Shown here piece by piece: positions 34,905 through 46,208 of a stretch of DNA of 64,000 nt. Where the stretch lies: assembly GCA_023052935.1 (NCBI GenBank), contig CM041293.1, positions 51,448,725-51,512,724 of the forward strand, in the 5' to 3' direction. The stretch is from Piezodorus guildinii (taxonomy: Eukaryota; Arthropoda; Insecta; Hemiptera; Pentatomidae). A program made the position numbers and the translations under genes. Below the pieces are notes generated by a model that worked only from the letters and a program-made list of their open reading frames with translations, was not told where the DNA came from and did no database searches. Numbering within the stretch: position 1 is the stretch's first letter; each line of letters begins with the position of its first letter.

Positions 34905-35992
34905 AATCATCGAATAGGTAATAAATAATTACCATTAATAATAATTAAAATTTATTATAACATTAACATTATTAAACATTAAAATATTGTTAAAAATATT
35001 AACATCATTATTAATAATAAACATTAATAATAATTCTTTAAAAAATAAATAATTATCTAGCCACTGCGAAATCGGAACTTAAGGCTTTAGTAAAGACCAA
35101 TACGATCAAGAATATTTTTTTTTTTTTTTTTTTTAGTGGTCTTATGTTATCTCGTATTATTATATTATGAAATCATATAATTCTGTATAAGTCGGGTTTT
35201 ACTAGGGTTTTTTTCCACCAGTGTTCGCACTTTACTGTAATTATTTTATTAAATTATATATATAAAGGGATTGTGATTTTAGAAATGACAGCTTTCATGA
35301 TAATTTAATAAATATACATTTAGTATTTATTATATAATAAATGCACCATTATACACTGAAAAAGCGATTGCATCGTTTAAATAGTTGGAAAAGTGAACTT
35401 TTATAGCTTGGAAAAGTCTTTTCTTTTGGAAAGGTCTCTATATAAAAGAAAAACTTTGTTTAGCAAGGAAAATGGAACTGGAGAAGAAAATTCCAGACAC
35501 CATCGACTGTAGCTAAGCGTGGAGATGGAGGAAGGAAGGGGTGGAGGGGGTTGTTGCAGGTTTCTTTATAAGGAGACTCCATTGTGATAGGAGGGTGCTC
35601 GGATTGCCTCCATTCTGCCTCGGAGGAAGTATATTAGAGAAATATTTTTGTCAGGGAGGTGTCCGTATGTCTTTTGTCGCGTAGCACTTCAGGCAATAGG
35701 CCTTTCTTGTAGGCAACAAGTACTGCCTATAAGGGTTGTCTTAAGTAATCGTCTCATTTGCCACTTCAAGTGCTATTAAACTGCATTAACTACAAGTTTT
35801 TATTTGTTTAAGTATATTTATTGCTGTTTACAATTGCATTAAGGTAAATGTGGTGGAGAGAGAAAATAATTTATTTATAAAGCAATTATCCCAACTATGT
35901 TTTACCGCTTAAAACACATCATATTATAATTTCCTTAGAAATACTTATTTAAATGCTCTTGAAAAATAACAAAAAACCTTGTGCATTATCTT
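34905..35992. other. unassigned
   Basis: Begins with an ATTATTAA-rich low-complexity stretch to 35050, and T20 lies near 35115-35134. Positions 35480-35790 are GC-richer with G-runs (GGAAGGGGTGGAGGGGG) and no open frame of note. Confidence 0.35.
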
Positions 35993-36322
35993 AAAAAAAA
36001 ACCTGTACCTCTACACCCGTAAAGTCTGAGCTCAGTACATATTACTATTAACATTGTACATATTACATATTACTACAGTACTTATTACTCAGTACAAATA
36101 ACATACTCAGAGTTCGTACTGTTTCTAGGCCAACGGCCGTGCTATGTGGTGATTAGGCCTTGATCACGCTTAGCCGCCAGGTTTTTTCCCCAGTTTCGGG
36201 TACCACTTTAAAGAGGCTGGGTCTGGCCCAGGAGAGTCGCCCACCAGCTTAATTAACAGAATAAATAATATTGTGTCATAGCCGTGATTCGACTCCAGGA
36301 TCCAAAGAACGGTAGACTAGTG
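35993..36322 (-). mobile_element. SINE family A copy with an expanded tail region
   Basis: Starts at A9-CCTGTACC (tail complement). Between the CTCAGTACAT block and the GAGTTCGTACTG block it has about 55 extra bases made of TACATATTACT-like repeats. The body is well kept (CTAGGCCAACGGCCGTGC). The head is degraded and ends near 36322. Confidence 0.75.
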
Positions 36323-36357
36323 CGAACATTATTTTAACAGATTAAAAATATATAAAC

Positions 36358-37020
36358 GGACGCATGTCCCCTGTCGGGTACCATGCATGTGTTGGTGAAG
36401 AATACCTAGAGAGTCCGATATTATATTTTCTGCCAGTGTCGCTATATCCCCAATATTCACACTGAGATTCTTCTAGAAGTTCCTCATCGAGTTCGGCACA
36501 GTTCTGTGAGCTCCGAACCAATGGCTTTTCACGCAGAGGTCTCTCTCAACGAAGCCCTCGCGGAAATTTTCCTCAAAGAATGAGATGACCCATGTGAACA
36601 TAAATTCCCTTCTTTTTCCTAATCACTTTATCCACCTGACCGTGGTTATTACGCTAATGCCTTATAGTATTATCAAAAATGATTGCTGACTTTTCGGCCT
36701 TATGAAACGCTACAATGTCAGCATGTCTCGTGGATCCATCCGAATATATAAACAGACCTCATAAAAGCAGGTGAAGTTTCTCTCTTTGAGTGGCCTTATC
36801 AATTCATAATTAACTCGGATGCGGACGTATTTGCAGGGAGTCAAATGATGGCCTAGATATTCTTCCGAATCATTGAGTCGATGCCCTCCAATATTTCAGG
36901 AAGCAGATTAGTGAGGGCCGTTGTTTCGAAAGGAAGGTAAAGCCCGGGAATAGGTACTGATTGACAACGCTTAGTTTTGGTTCGGGGATGTGCAAGAATG
37001 AGGTGATGAGCTAACTCAGG
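36358..37020 (-). pseudogene. degraded LINE ORF, R2-like C-terminal nuclease region
   Basis: Minus-strand translation reads SDGSTRHADIVAFHKAEKS, IIFDNTIRH, then KVIRKKKGIY and later FGAHRTVPN. This matches in order the restriction-like endonuclease tail seen in R2-type LINEs (R-x-DIVA, DPTIRF, VxxEKKxIY, GARGTI). Several stops and small shifts. The GC content is higher than the flanks. The assignment rests on remembered family motifs, not an alignment. Confidence 0.5.
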
Positions 37021-37986
37021 TAATTAAATACCTTATATAAAAAATAAATAATAAAATTAAAATAATTATTACCCCATTCATACCTTTAACCCATTTTTAC
37101 ATTATGCCCTTAGGGGCTACAAGAAAATCCCTGGCAGCCAATTTATGTCAAGACAAAATCTAGGAGATCGCAATGTCTATCATTCAGCCGCACTATCGTT
37201 ATTAATATATTTGATTTCTAGCCGGGATTTTTTTTTTCTAATTGGTATTTTAGTTAACTTATTAATTGTATATATATAGCTATATGTATCTTTCATCTTA
37301 TGTGAACACGTATTTAATAGTATTATTATTATCGAACTAAAATGTACAATTATTCAAGTAACATAGAAATATATTCATTTGCCTTTCGGTTATTTGTAAA
37401 GGCGTTTTTAAGGTAAAAGGACTTTATTAGTGCCTCGCCATTGAGGCACCACTTTTCCATTTATCTTAATTCAAAAACGAAGTCAGGGCCTGACAACTTC
37501 CAGGAGAACCAAAGAGGGCCCCCAGACTGTGGCCATTTTCATTTTTATTATATTCCATTTGCTGGAGAATAGTCCCCCTGGAGGCTGGGGCTGGAGTATT
37601 TAATTTAACGAAGTACTCTACAAGAAAATGAGAAAAGGGGCAAAGAAAGGAGGGGTAAGGCCTTAAAAAATATTTGTTAACACGCCACCTCCCCCAGATT
37701 TTTATAAACGGTTCTTTAAGGAGCCGCCTTAAAAAGTCCCCTGGTCTTTAGGGGTTCCCGAGTAATAAGACCTGTAATAATGGGCTTCAGTCTTATAGCT
37801 CCTGTTCGGGAATATTATTTCCGTAGGCGAAGCGAGCCTACAACAAACGAGTACTAATGACATTCATTCCTTTAAAAAAATACTAATATTATTGTTTATT
37901 TTACAAACTATAAAAGGTCTATCAAACTCTAAAGTCATTTTCTTTTTAGCTCTGAATTTAATGTACACATAATAATTAAGTATATC

Positions 37987-38036
<50 letters not shown>

Positions 38037-38519
38037 TTATATTGATATATAAAATAATAAAATTAGTTAATGTATAATGTCTATAGTTTACTGTTAAAAA
38101 ACTGATCTAAGTGGTTTTGGATGTTCTCTTTTTTTTTACTTTTTTTTTATCATTTTTTTTTTATTCCTTTCTATTCACGGAGTTCTGCACAAACCGAAAA
38201 AGAGGTAGTCAAAATTTCCTGAATTAAATTAGGCAAATAAATTTTGATAGGTACGGTCAGTTACCCATCATCCCCATAAACCCTGCAAATGTTTATGTTA
38301 GCTTCTGCTGCACCCTTACCTTTTTTTAAGTAATAAAATAAAATATGCCGAAAAAATTATATTTTCTTCTAAACACAATAATAAGCTAGTTTCAACAAGA
38401 GTTAACAGATATAGTTGTTGACATATTAAAATCATGATAGCATACTTACTATTGTTCCACTTAGCATACAATAAAAATCAGACAAAACTAGATAAAAAAA
38501 ACTATTAACTTTTTTTTTG
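37021..38519. other. unassigned; contains (TA)n at 37991-38032
   Basis: Positions 37480-37860 are GC-richer (AACCAAAGAGGGCCCCCAG and similar) but not coding in any long frame. A 42-bp TA tract lies at 37991-38032. Confidence 0.4.
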
Positions 38520-39230
38520 CTTTATATGCGTTCTAACCAGGGTTCCGATTCTCCTCCAGCAGACCTCGGTCAGCCATTTCCTCTTGGACTCCTTCCATCC
38601 ATCTGTTTCTGCAATAACAGCAGCCAGCATCATCCGACACCCTTCTCACATGCCCGTACCATCTTAGACGATGTACCCTGAACCTTTCATTCGGTGTTTT
38701 ATTCATATTCGTCTTCTGCCGAATTAATTCGTTCATAATTCTATCTGGGTTGGTGACACGGATACTTCTCATTCAGAAAACCATCTCAACCTTTGAGTAT
38801 AAACGGGAGTTCATGGTCCACGTTTCTGCAGCGTAATCTAAATTTATCATACTATGGCTGTAAAGTTTCGGCTTGTTTTCATTTCAAATGTCATTATTCC
38901 AGCGGACTAGACGTAGCATTCGAGTTGCCTTACGGGTCTGCTCAACCTTCCTTCTAACGTCATGCTCAGACGACCTAGTAGCATCCAGATAAGAGCCCAG
39001 ATACTTGAATATATCCACCCTTTTACAAATCTCCTAGAAGCGCACCAGTATCAGTACCACCAATGGCCATGAATTCCGTCTTCTCGAAATTGATTCGTAA
39101 GCCCGACGTTTCGTAGCCAAGCCTTTAGCGCGTTCACAACGATTTCGAGATAGACATTTCGTCTCGCAAACAGGACCTGTTCGTCAGCAAAGAACAAATA
39201 CAGTACCTCATCAATAAAAGTCCAAGAAAA
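38520..39230 (-). pseudogene. LINE reverse transcriptase relic
   Basis: Read on the minus strand: FFADEQVLFARR (a decayed FADD active site, 39180-39210), GLTNQFREDGIHG, and further on RFRVHRLRWYGHVRRVSDD (38640-38700), the C-terminal RLRWxGHVxRM motif of endonuclease-type LINEs. Frames are broken in several places. Probably the same broad group as 39895-40580. Confidence 0.6.
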
Positions 39231-39894
39231 AATATAAAATAGTGTAAAATAGTTAATCATCTTTGAATTGAAATTTTATAAAATTAAGATAAAAATATGA
39301 GATATTAGATATGTATCATATTAAAAAAGTTAGAGCAATTGTTCAGGAATCAGTGGATAATAAATCTTCAACGTCTTCCATTTTGGAGGATTAGATACTA
39401 TATTTCTTATGCAGTGGAACATCATGACTAAAAATTGTATTAGATTTTTGAATGGAGTAATACTACATTCTGTCGCTATAAGGTGCAATTACAATAATTA
39501 TAAGAAACATTATTAGACCTATATTTTAATTAGATTCAAAAGATAAGTAAATAAAAACTATAATAAGGGAAAATTAATTATTGCTATGGTAAAGAATGTA
39601 TATACAACATTTGCAATTAGCAAAGGGAACACCGAAGCAGGTGAAGGAGAAAAGCTGGACTGAAGAGATCCCAGTACAGCGTTTTGTCACAACCACATCG
39701 CTGTTATTGATGACCGTTAAAGGCTAGGTAAAGTACTATAGCTGAATCTAAAATGCTATATTAGTAATTTATTAACATGATTGATCTTCAAAGTTAAAAT
39801 ATAGGACCCCCTTAGCTGAAAATCCAGATGATTGTATTTTTTACTTAAGCATTAACTCAAAAATCGCGATTTTATTTGAATACTTTTATAATAA
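39231..39894. other. unassigned
   Basis: AT-rich. Nothing recognised. Confidence 0.4.
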
Positions 39895-40580
39895 TAGGCT
39901 TACTGAACCCGAAGGTTCGATGCCGATACCAAAAAACTCTGTCCACACAGACTCGTCCAATGATCACCGTTCAAGCCCAAGCCCCTGAGAACAGCCTTAA
40001 AGCAATCCTCCCATCGGCCTACCTTTCGGACGTCTACCTGTCGGATCAGCGAAAACCAACTTTCTCGAAATCCGTTCCTCAGCGAGCCCAACAACTTTAC
40101 TCACCCATTTGAGTCTCCGCGATGCTATCAACTCAATTATATTCACAGGGTACAAGCTCCGCAATTCAGCGTTGTGCAACCTTCTAAACTCCCCAGTGGC
40201 CTCATCTCTCTTCGGACCAAATATTTACGCAGTACCTTATTTTCGAAAACTTTAAGCCGTTCTTCATCCTTCAGAGTAAGCGGCCACGTTTCACATCCGA
40301 AGAGAACCGTCGGAAGAATAATAGTTTTATGAATTCTAACCTATAAGTTTTTAGATAGAAGCCGCGAACTAAGTAACTTAGAAACTGACTAACACGCATC
40401 TCTCACCTTTAACTGGGACTTTATTTCTTCCTGGATTTCATTTTTTCTTGTTATCATTGAACCTAAATACTTGAATCTCTCTACGTGTCCAAAAGTATGC
40501 CCTGAAATATTAATATTATCAAGATCGCCACCGTTTCTCCTACTAATCCTTTTATGCTTTTATGGTTTAAAAAAATAAAC
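39895..40580 (-). pseudogene. LINE ORF2 C-terminal relic
   Basis: The minus strand in successive frames reads ISRRNGGDL, RFKYLGSMITRKNEIQEEI, a CETWPLTLKDEERLKVFEN segment, ASRRLKWVSKVVGLAEE, PTGRRPKGRP, LNGDHWTSLC and SASNLRV. This is thumb and C-terminus of an endonuclease-RT LINE (FKYLGS, ETW, RRLxW). Paired with 51283-51815 (same thumb region) and 34425-34705 (same C-terminus). Inactive. Confidence 0.7.
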
Positions 40581-42699
40581 AGTAAAACATTCATTTCCTT
40601 GAGAGGGTTATAAGTTTTGCAGATGAAAAGTAAGCAAATTATACATAAACTTTTAATAGTATGAACTGTTAAATTACGCATAGTGAGAAATTAGTAAAAA
40701 CAATGCACAAAATATTATCCTTTAAGTAATATAAAGTTATTTAAAGTAGATAATGAATCTATATTTTTGCCCAATCTTGCTTATTTGTTTGTTTTTTTTT
40801 TTAATTAAAACTACATCTTTTTTATAACAATATATATGACATATTATTTTGTTTAGTTATAAAACGTGATATTATCATCATTTGCCAAAATGAAAATAAA
40901 ATTCTTTGGTATTTAGGCACCAAAACACTTTCGTAACTTTTCGGAACGAATTTCCTCTGTGGATTCCTTTGTTGTGAGTCTAAAAAGTCCCAAACAAATT
41001 TTTCCTAAACATAACCTCTCGTGTTATGTTACAATGGGTTCAGCATATCTTTAGTAAGAATAGCTTTGAATGTTTATTGCACGCCTCTTGCTACTGGAAA
41101 CAGAAAGACGCAATAAGTTTCTCGTGAAGGATCAATATTTCTTCTTTACTTAGTTATTGGTTGAGAAGTAAATCAGAACGTCCCTCATATTTCTGTGATT
41201 CCGTGAGGCATACTTCAAACCTCAAGGGTGTTGTTTTCTCGGGTAGCAATACATTGGAGATATTTTATGCTTCGCATTGATTTATATATAGTTGGTCGGA
41301 TATTTATTTGTTCGTATTTTGTTTCATGCTTCAAACACGATAATGAGTATTTTTAACTTTTTTATAACATGTGCATTATTATATAAAGCTAGTAAACCTA
41401 AATGTTTGTATTCAATATTACTGCAAGTACTAGTTTTCACCTTATAACAATAGCTCGCACCGAAACGGAACCATAATGAATAAATTATTAAAATAAAAAT
41501 GAAAATCTTTGTAGAAATTGCTGTTATGAAAAATTTACAACGCATAAATCCAAACATTAACTGAAAAACTCATCTTTTGAAGTTTACAAAAAAACACTAC
41601 ATTTTAAATCTTCCTCTAGAATCCTAGGATATTTTCCGAAAAATACTAAATGTATAATGATACAAACAAAAGTCTGATATAAATGTTTAAAATCCTAATT
41701 GGAATGAAATAATTAATGAAAATCATATAAATTGTTAAAATATTTAATTTATTTATAATAATATATGAATTTCAAATTAAAGGAGTCAGTTGTCAAAGTA
41801 TTATGAAGTTGTTACGTCAAGACCAGGACTTCACCTGTCAGAACAAGTTAAAGCAACTTCTCCAAACTATTGGGAAATGTTAATAATCATTACCTATAAA
41901 TTTGAAATTCTCAATATTCTTAAAATAATCCTCTATGGATGAATCAAAAACCATAGATTTAGTGGTATTTAGAAATTTGATAAACTTAGCAATGAGATAT
42001 AGTTGAATAACACATTTTAACTTGGTAGAAACTTTGCATATAATAAGATGAAGAACGAGAATACTAATAAGAATTATAGTAAACGTACATCATTAAATAA
42101 TTTTTCATTATACCCATATCGGTCCGGAAAATTAAGGAAAATAATCTTTAAAACCTTGACTTTATTGTTCAAAATTATTTAAATAATAACATGAAAATGA
42201 GTGGATATAGTATTTAGAAATTTTGAAGGATGGTTGGCGTACGGTTTTAGGGCCATTGTTTGTCAAAGATAATGTAAATATGTTCTTCAACTATTTGTAC
42301 AAGGTCTGCTCCTAAAGCAAATACATAAATAATGTATTATACTACTACAAGCATTTAGACTAAATTAAATTAAATTAAAATTGCAAACCGAATCTCAACT
42401 ACGATTCTGTACAGTTAGTAGAGTTTAAAAAGAAAGATTAAATATTCTTATCCGAATAAATATACTCTCACTCAAAAAAGTTTCCATACACCAAAATATA
42501 ATTTGATAAATGCAAATAAAGGAATAAATTAAATTATAAACAATACTATTTGTATTGCATTTTTAATTTTACATAAATAAATAGATAATGGGTAGCTTCT
42601 CAACATGTCTTGTTCGTGTCTATTTTCTTTTAGCCTATTTACTAGATATTTTGTACACAACAGTTCTAAATATCAATAAAAAAAAAAATAATAAAAAAA
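40581..42699. other. unassigned AT-rich DNA
   Basis: No gene. Isolated 60-77 codon frames (40481-40681, 41324-41557, minus) are without features. Confidence 0.4.
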
Positions 42700-42865
42700 T
42701 TAAGATAGGAATCTTTAACAAGTACCTGACATCGCACAAGCTTGAGAGCACCTCTTAACGTCCCTTCCTATGACGGCATAACTAAGGATTTTTAACTCTC
42801 ATTATGCTAGCCAATATGCTAAAGGTTACTTCTCATGCTTTAGGTCGGCAGGAGGTTAAAACGAA
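42700..42865 (-). mobile_element. SINE family B partial copy
   Basis: Reverse of the family B body: GATAGGAATCTTTAACAAGT, ACCTGACATCGCAC and the upstream AAGGATTTTTAA segment pair with 16240-16380. The 3' block with GCATCGTC is missing. Confidence 0.5.
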
Positions 42866-43999
42866 TGCTGATATTATCACTTTTCTTTTTTGTTTTTTAT
42901 GTTAATGAAGCAGTATTTTCCTATGAAATACTAAATCCAATTTCTAAGGTTTTTCGCATACCTGCCCTACTTTTTTAATGGAAAAGAAAGGTGAACGTAA
43001 AGAAAATAATTTATTTGTTTAAAAGCGTGTTTAAAGGATATCCTGTATTTAAGACAATGCCTAAGGATAACGATAAAAGATGCCATAAGATATCGCGGCG
43101 AAAAAATGATTCCAGTAAAAGCTACGTAAAACGGGGGACCGTTTAAGATTTTAATAAACGTAGGCTGGAGGCTGGGGCTGATAAGAAAGCCAATAAGCGT
43201 TGCGGCATCATTTATATCTGTTTGTTCATTAGCGCTTTACTACAAGCACTCCCGATCCCAAACGACCAAGCAGCCGCAGTCATTTTTATCGCTTGTTGTG
43301 CAATTTGTTGTCAGGGAGCAGAGATAATTTCCACCTCAGGAATAATCCCCCTCAGCCATCTCGGTTTTTAATAAATGTTGCAATACAGTTTCTTTTCTCC
43401 GTTGATTTTTAATAAAAAAAGAGCTCTCTTCAATAAGGGGAGAAAGCTAGTTGTGAAGAGGGTGTGAGGAGAGGAGATATATTACCAGGAGCCTCCATCA
43501 TGGGCCCCTAAGTGATGTCGATTTGTCCTCTACCTATTCAGTTTGCATGTTATTATTTATCAAGGCCCTTTACAACACTACATATTTCCTTAGAACGGTG
43601 CCCCACTTAGGATATTAGGCGTGGATAAATGTCGCTTCGGGTACGGCGATATGTCCCCGCGGTGGATATCAAAATGCCTTTTGGCAGTCTCCATCAACTA
43701 TCGTCGTAATATCGTAAGAGGGGATTTGACAATGTTGGAAAGGTAACATCTCTCTGGTATTTTTGTGACTAAATCACAATGGTCACTCAGGTTAAAAAAA
43801 GTTGACATCAAATCCTAAATGTATATTGTAGTTGAATATTAAATAAATATATCAAAATATTAATTCATTTACATTTATCAAGAAAAACTAGATTTCTTTA
43901 GAATAGTGGTTCCCAACAAAATATTTCCGCGGATTCCTTCATTCTATCACTTTAATGGTAAGGACTCTCTAAATCCTTAAAATCGTTAATATATAAATA
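42866..43999. other. unassigned
   Basis: Positions 43180-43340 and 43560-43740 are GC-richer without long frames. No family recognised. Confidence 0.35.
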
Positions 44000-44230
44000 T
44001 ATTATGGAAGAACACCAACTGAGATGGTTCGGCCGTGTTACCAGAATGGCAGAAAACCGAGTGTCAAAGGCCGTATATGAAACAAGGATGCAAGGTCTGA
44101 GAGCGAGAGGATGACCGAGGAAGACATGATCTAGGAGGCCTTTGGCAGAAGAGGCCTGGAATGGAGAAGGAGAAGAAAGAATTATGGATCAAGCTCTATG
44201 AAAAGGATGCATACACCGTTAGAAGTAGAA
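44000..44230 (+). pseudogene. LINE C-terminal fragment
   Basis: Reads MEEHQLRWFGRVTRMAENR and then a decayed RGxPRKT segment. This is the RLRWxGHVxRM end of endonuclease-type LINEs. Two stops follow. Confidence 0.55.
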
Positions 44231-44926
44231 GAGTAGAGGATTAGATAAATAAATGTATATAAACTTAATAATTATGATTGAAATGTTACTATTCACCATA
44301 TCCGTATCTCATAAAATAAATTCATTTTTCAATTGAAATAAATCAATCTTTATTTTAATTTTGAAACGTCATATAGGCAGTACGTTTCTCTCCAAGAACA
44401 GTCACCTACTTTTTTGACCTAAAAAAAAAAATGTTGCCATTGGTGGACCCTCAGAGGGTAGGGTAGCAGTGATTTAGTAGCAGGTAGAGCTGGGTCGTGG
44501 TCGAGTGACCATCCATCCAGTAGCAGTCAGTCCCAGGGCTCTGTCTCTTTCTGCGCCACACGTCCGGGCTTACCAGATCTGTTTAAAGCCACGTGGCTGC
44601 TAAGAGGCACAAGGATTTATCTTTTCATAGAAACGTGAATTGGATTGTTCACCAACGGGAATCTAACTTGAAATCAAATAAAGATCATATCTTTAAATAG
44701 CAAATTTATATATTTTATAAAAGGTAGGACACGTTACTAAACCTCAACCATATTGATTTTATTTTTGTTAAATTAATACACACACAATTTTTTTTCAAAG
44801 TGTCCCCACCAGTAAGGTTCATTAGTACTTATTTGGTTCTTCAAACTCTATATGGCTGAACTCGTTATTTACTTATTTTTTAAATCCCATTAGAGATTTT
44901 ACTTCTTCGTAACTGTGTACTGTATT

Positions 44927-44930
<4 letters not shown>
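44231..44930. other. unassigned
   Basis: A GC-richer block lies at 44440-44620 with no long frame. Otherwise AT-rich. Confidence 0.35.

Positions 44931-44977
<47 letters not shown>
44931..44977. repeat. (TA)n microsatellite, left of foldback
   Basis: An uninterrupted TA tract ending 34 bases before the inverted repeat. A second tract follows its right arm (45264-45298). Confidence 0.95.
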
Positions 44978-44981
<4 letters not shown>

Positions 44982-45011
44982 GTAGATTCTTTTAGGTGAA
45001 GGTCAAATTTT

Positions 45012-45258
45012 TATAAATAAAATTGGAGGCTGATGTCTACTTCACCACTATTTTATTGAAAAAAAAATATTCGCACTACGTTTCGGCTACAATGCCGAGT
45101 CGTGTGCACAAATTTGGTCATGTGGTTTTGACTAGGAAGCAGCTACCCACACTAAATCTAAGTTGTTCCACTGCACCTGAAGATGGCCTTGTAGCCGAAA
45201 CGTAGTGCGAATATTTTTTTTCAATAAAATAGTGGTGAATTAGACATCAGCCTCCAAT

Positions 45259-45268
<10 letters not shown>
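45012..45268. mobile_element. foldback element with 80-bp arms and hammerhead-like core
   Basis: The left arm 45012-45092 and right arm 45189-45268 are reverse complements apart from one mismatch and one A/T-run length difference; the spacer is 96 bp. The right side holds CTGAAGA (45177-45183), a GGC/GCC stem and GAAAC (45197-45201), as at 10349. The left arm carries the inverse of the stem-GAAAC part without CTGAAGA. Two copies in head-to-head inversion would fit Penelope-like element behaviour. There is no coding capacity. Confidence 0.65.
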
Positions 45269-45298
<30 letters not shown>

Positions 45299-45332
<34 letters not shown>

Positions 45333-45450
45333 CGATACATACTTTAGGATTTTTACCAATATATGATTAACCGTAGTTCAGAATGGGGTGTCCAAACCAT
45401 TCTGAACTAATGTATTTATTTTACACGCAAAAAAAAAAAAAAAAAAAAAA
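45299..45450. repeat. T31 run, 13-bp stem hairpin, then A-run
   Basis: T31 at 45299-45329. A perfect stem TAGTTCAGAATGG (45374-45386) pairs CCATTCTGAACTA (45397-45409) around a 10-base loop. A run of about 22 A lies at 45429-45450. The flanking T and A runs could themselves pair, making a larger palindrome of about 150 bp. Confidence 0.7.
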
Positions 45451-45589
45451 CATTTATCGAAGAATACTATATAATTTACTTTATATTTTATAATTGTTTA
45501 TATTGTTAGTTATTATTAGCAAATTTGGTATTCGTAACATTGAGTTTTGTCTGTAAGCTTTCATACACCTTTTAAACTATAATTAATTG

Positions 45590-45875
45590 GGTCACCTCTG
45601 GTGTAGTGCCTAACACAACACCCTCTTTTGGCTCCTGGCAAATGATTTTTAAATAAGGATTTTGGAATTTTTTTAAAGTAAGCCAAAAAATCCTTGACTA
45701 TGCTGTCATTCACATGGGACGTAAATAGGAGGTCCCAAGCCTGTGTCCGGTACTCGTTAAGGATCCGTACTTAATTGAAACTGGAACGGCAATATTTAGG
45801 ACTGTAGCATCGTCCAATTACCCATATTGCATAAAAGCCCTGTAAAATGAATCAACGGTGGACGAAAGTATAGTT
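45590..45875 (+). mobile_element. SINE family B copy
   Basis: The head TCACCTCTGGTGTAGTGCC, body AATAGGAGGTCCCAAGCC and 3' block TGTAGCATCGTCCAATTACC match 16176-16475. It lies immediately left of the target-site duplication of LINE J1. Confidence 0.6.
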
Positions 45876-45886
45876 AATTATATTTC

Positions 45887-46208
45887 AATATCAGCTGATG
45901 CGCTCGATGATAACAGTCATACGTTACATCGTCTCTCAGATTTTTGCTTTTTTCAGTAGGAATTCGCTAGAATTCAGTCTGGAGAACATCACTAGACCTC
46001 AGGAATATTACGGCAGTGAATATTGGAGAAGTTTCAGTAAGCAAAGTTATAATTTACTTTGTACAATCACGAAAAAGTGAAAGAAGGGTCACTGATCAGC
46101 TGATTGCCGCTAGCTCGGCAAGCTCGGGCTTGCTTTTCTTTTAATTATCTTTCTTTTATCTTTAATTCTTATCTCATTATTTATTTATTATTATTATTTT
46201 CTTAATCA
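45887..46208 (+). promoter_or_regulatory. J1 5' UTR / presumed internal promoter
   Basis: 322 bases between the duplication and the first ORF1 ATG. Jockey elements carry an internal TATA-less polymerase II promoter, so this must hold it; no motif is decisive. A GC-rich hairpin GCAAGC-TCGG-GCTTGC lies at about 46119-46134. A T-rich tract precedes ORF1. Confidence 0.55.
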
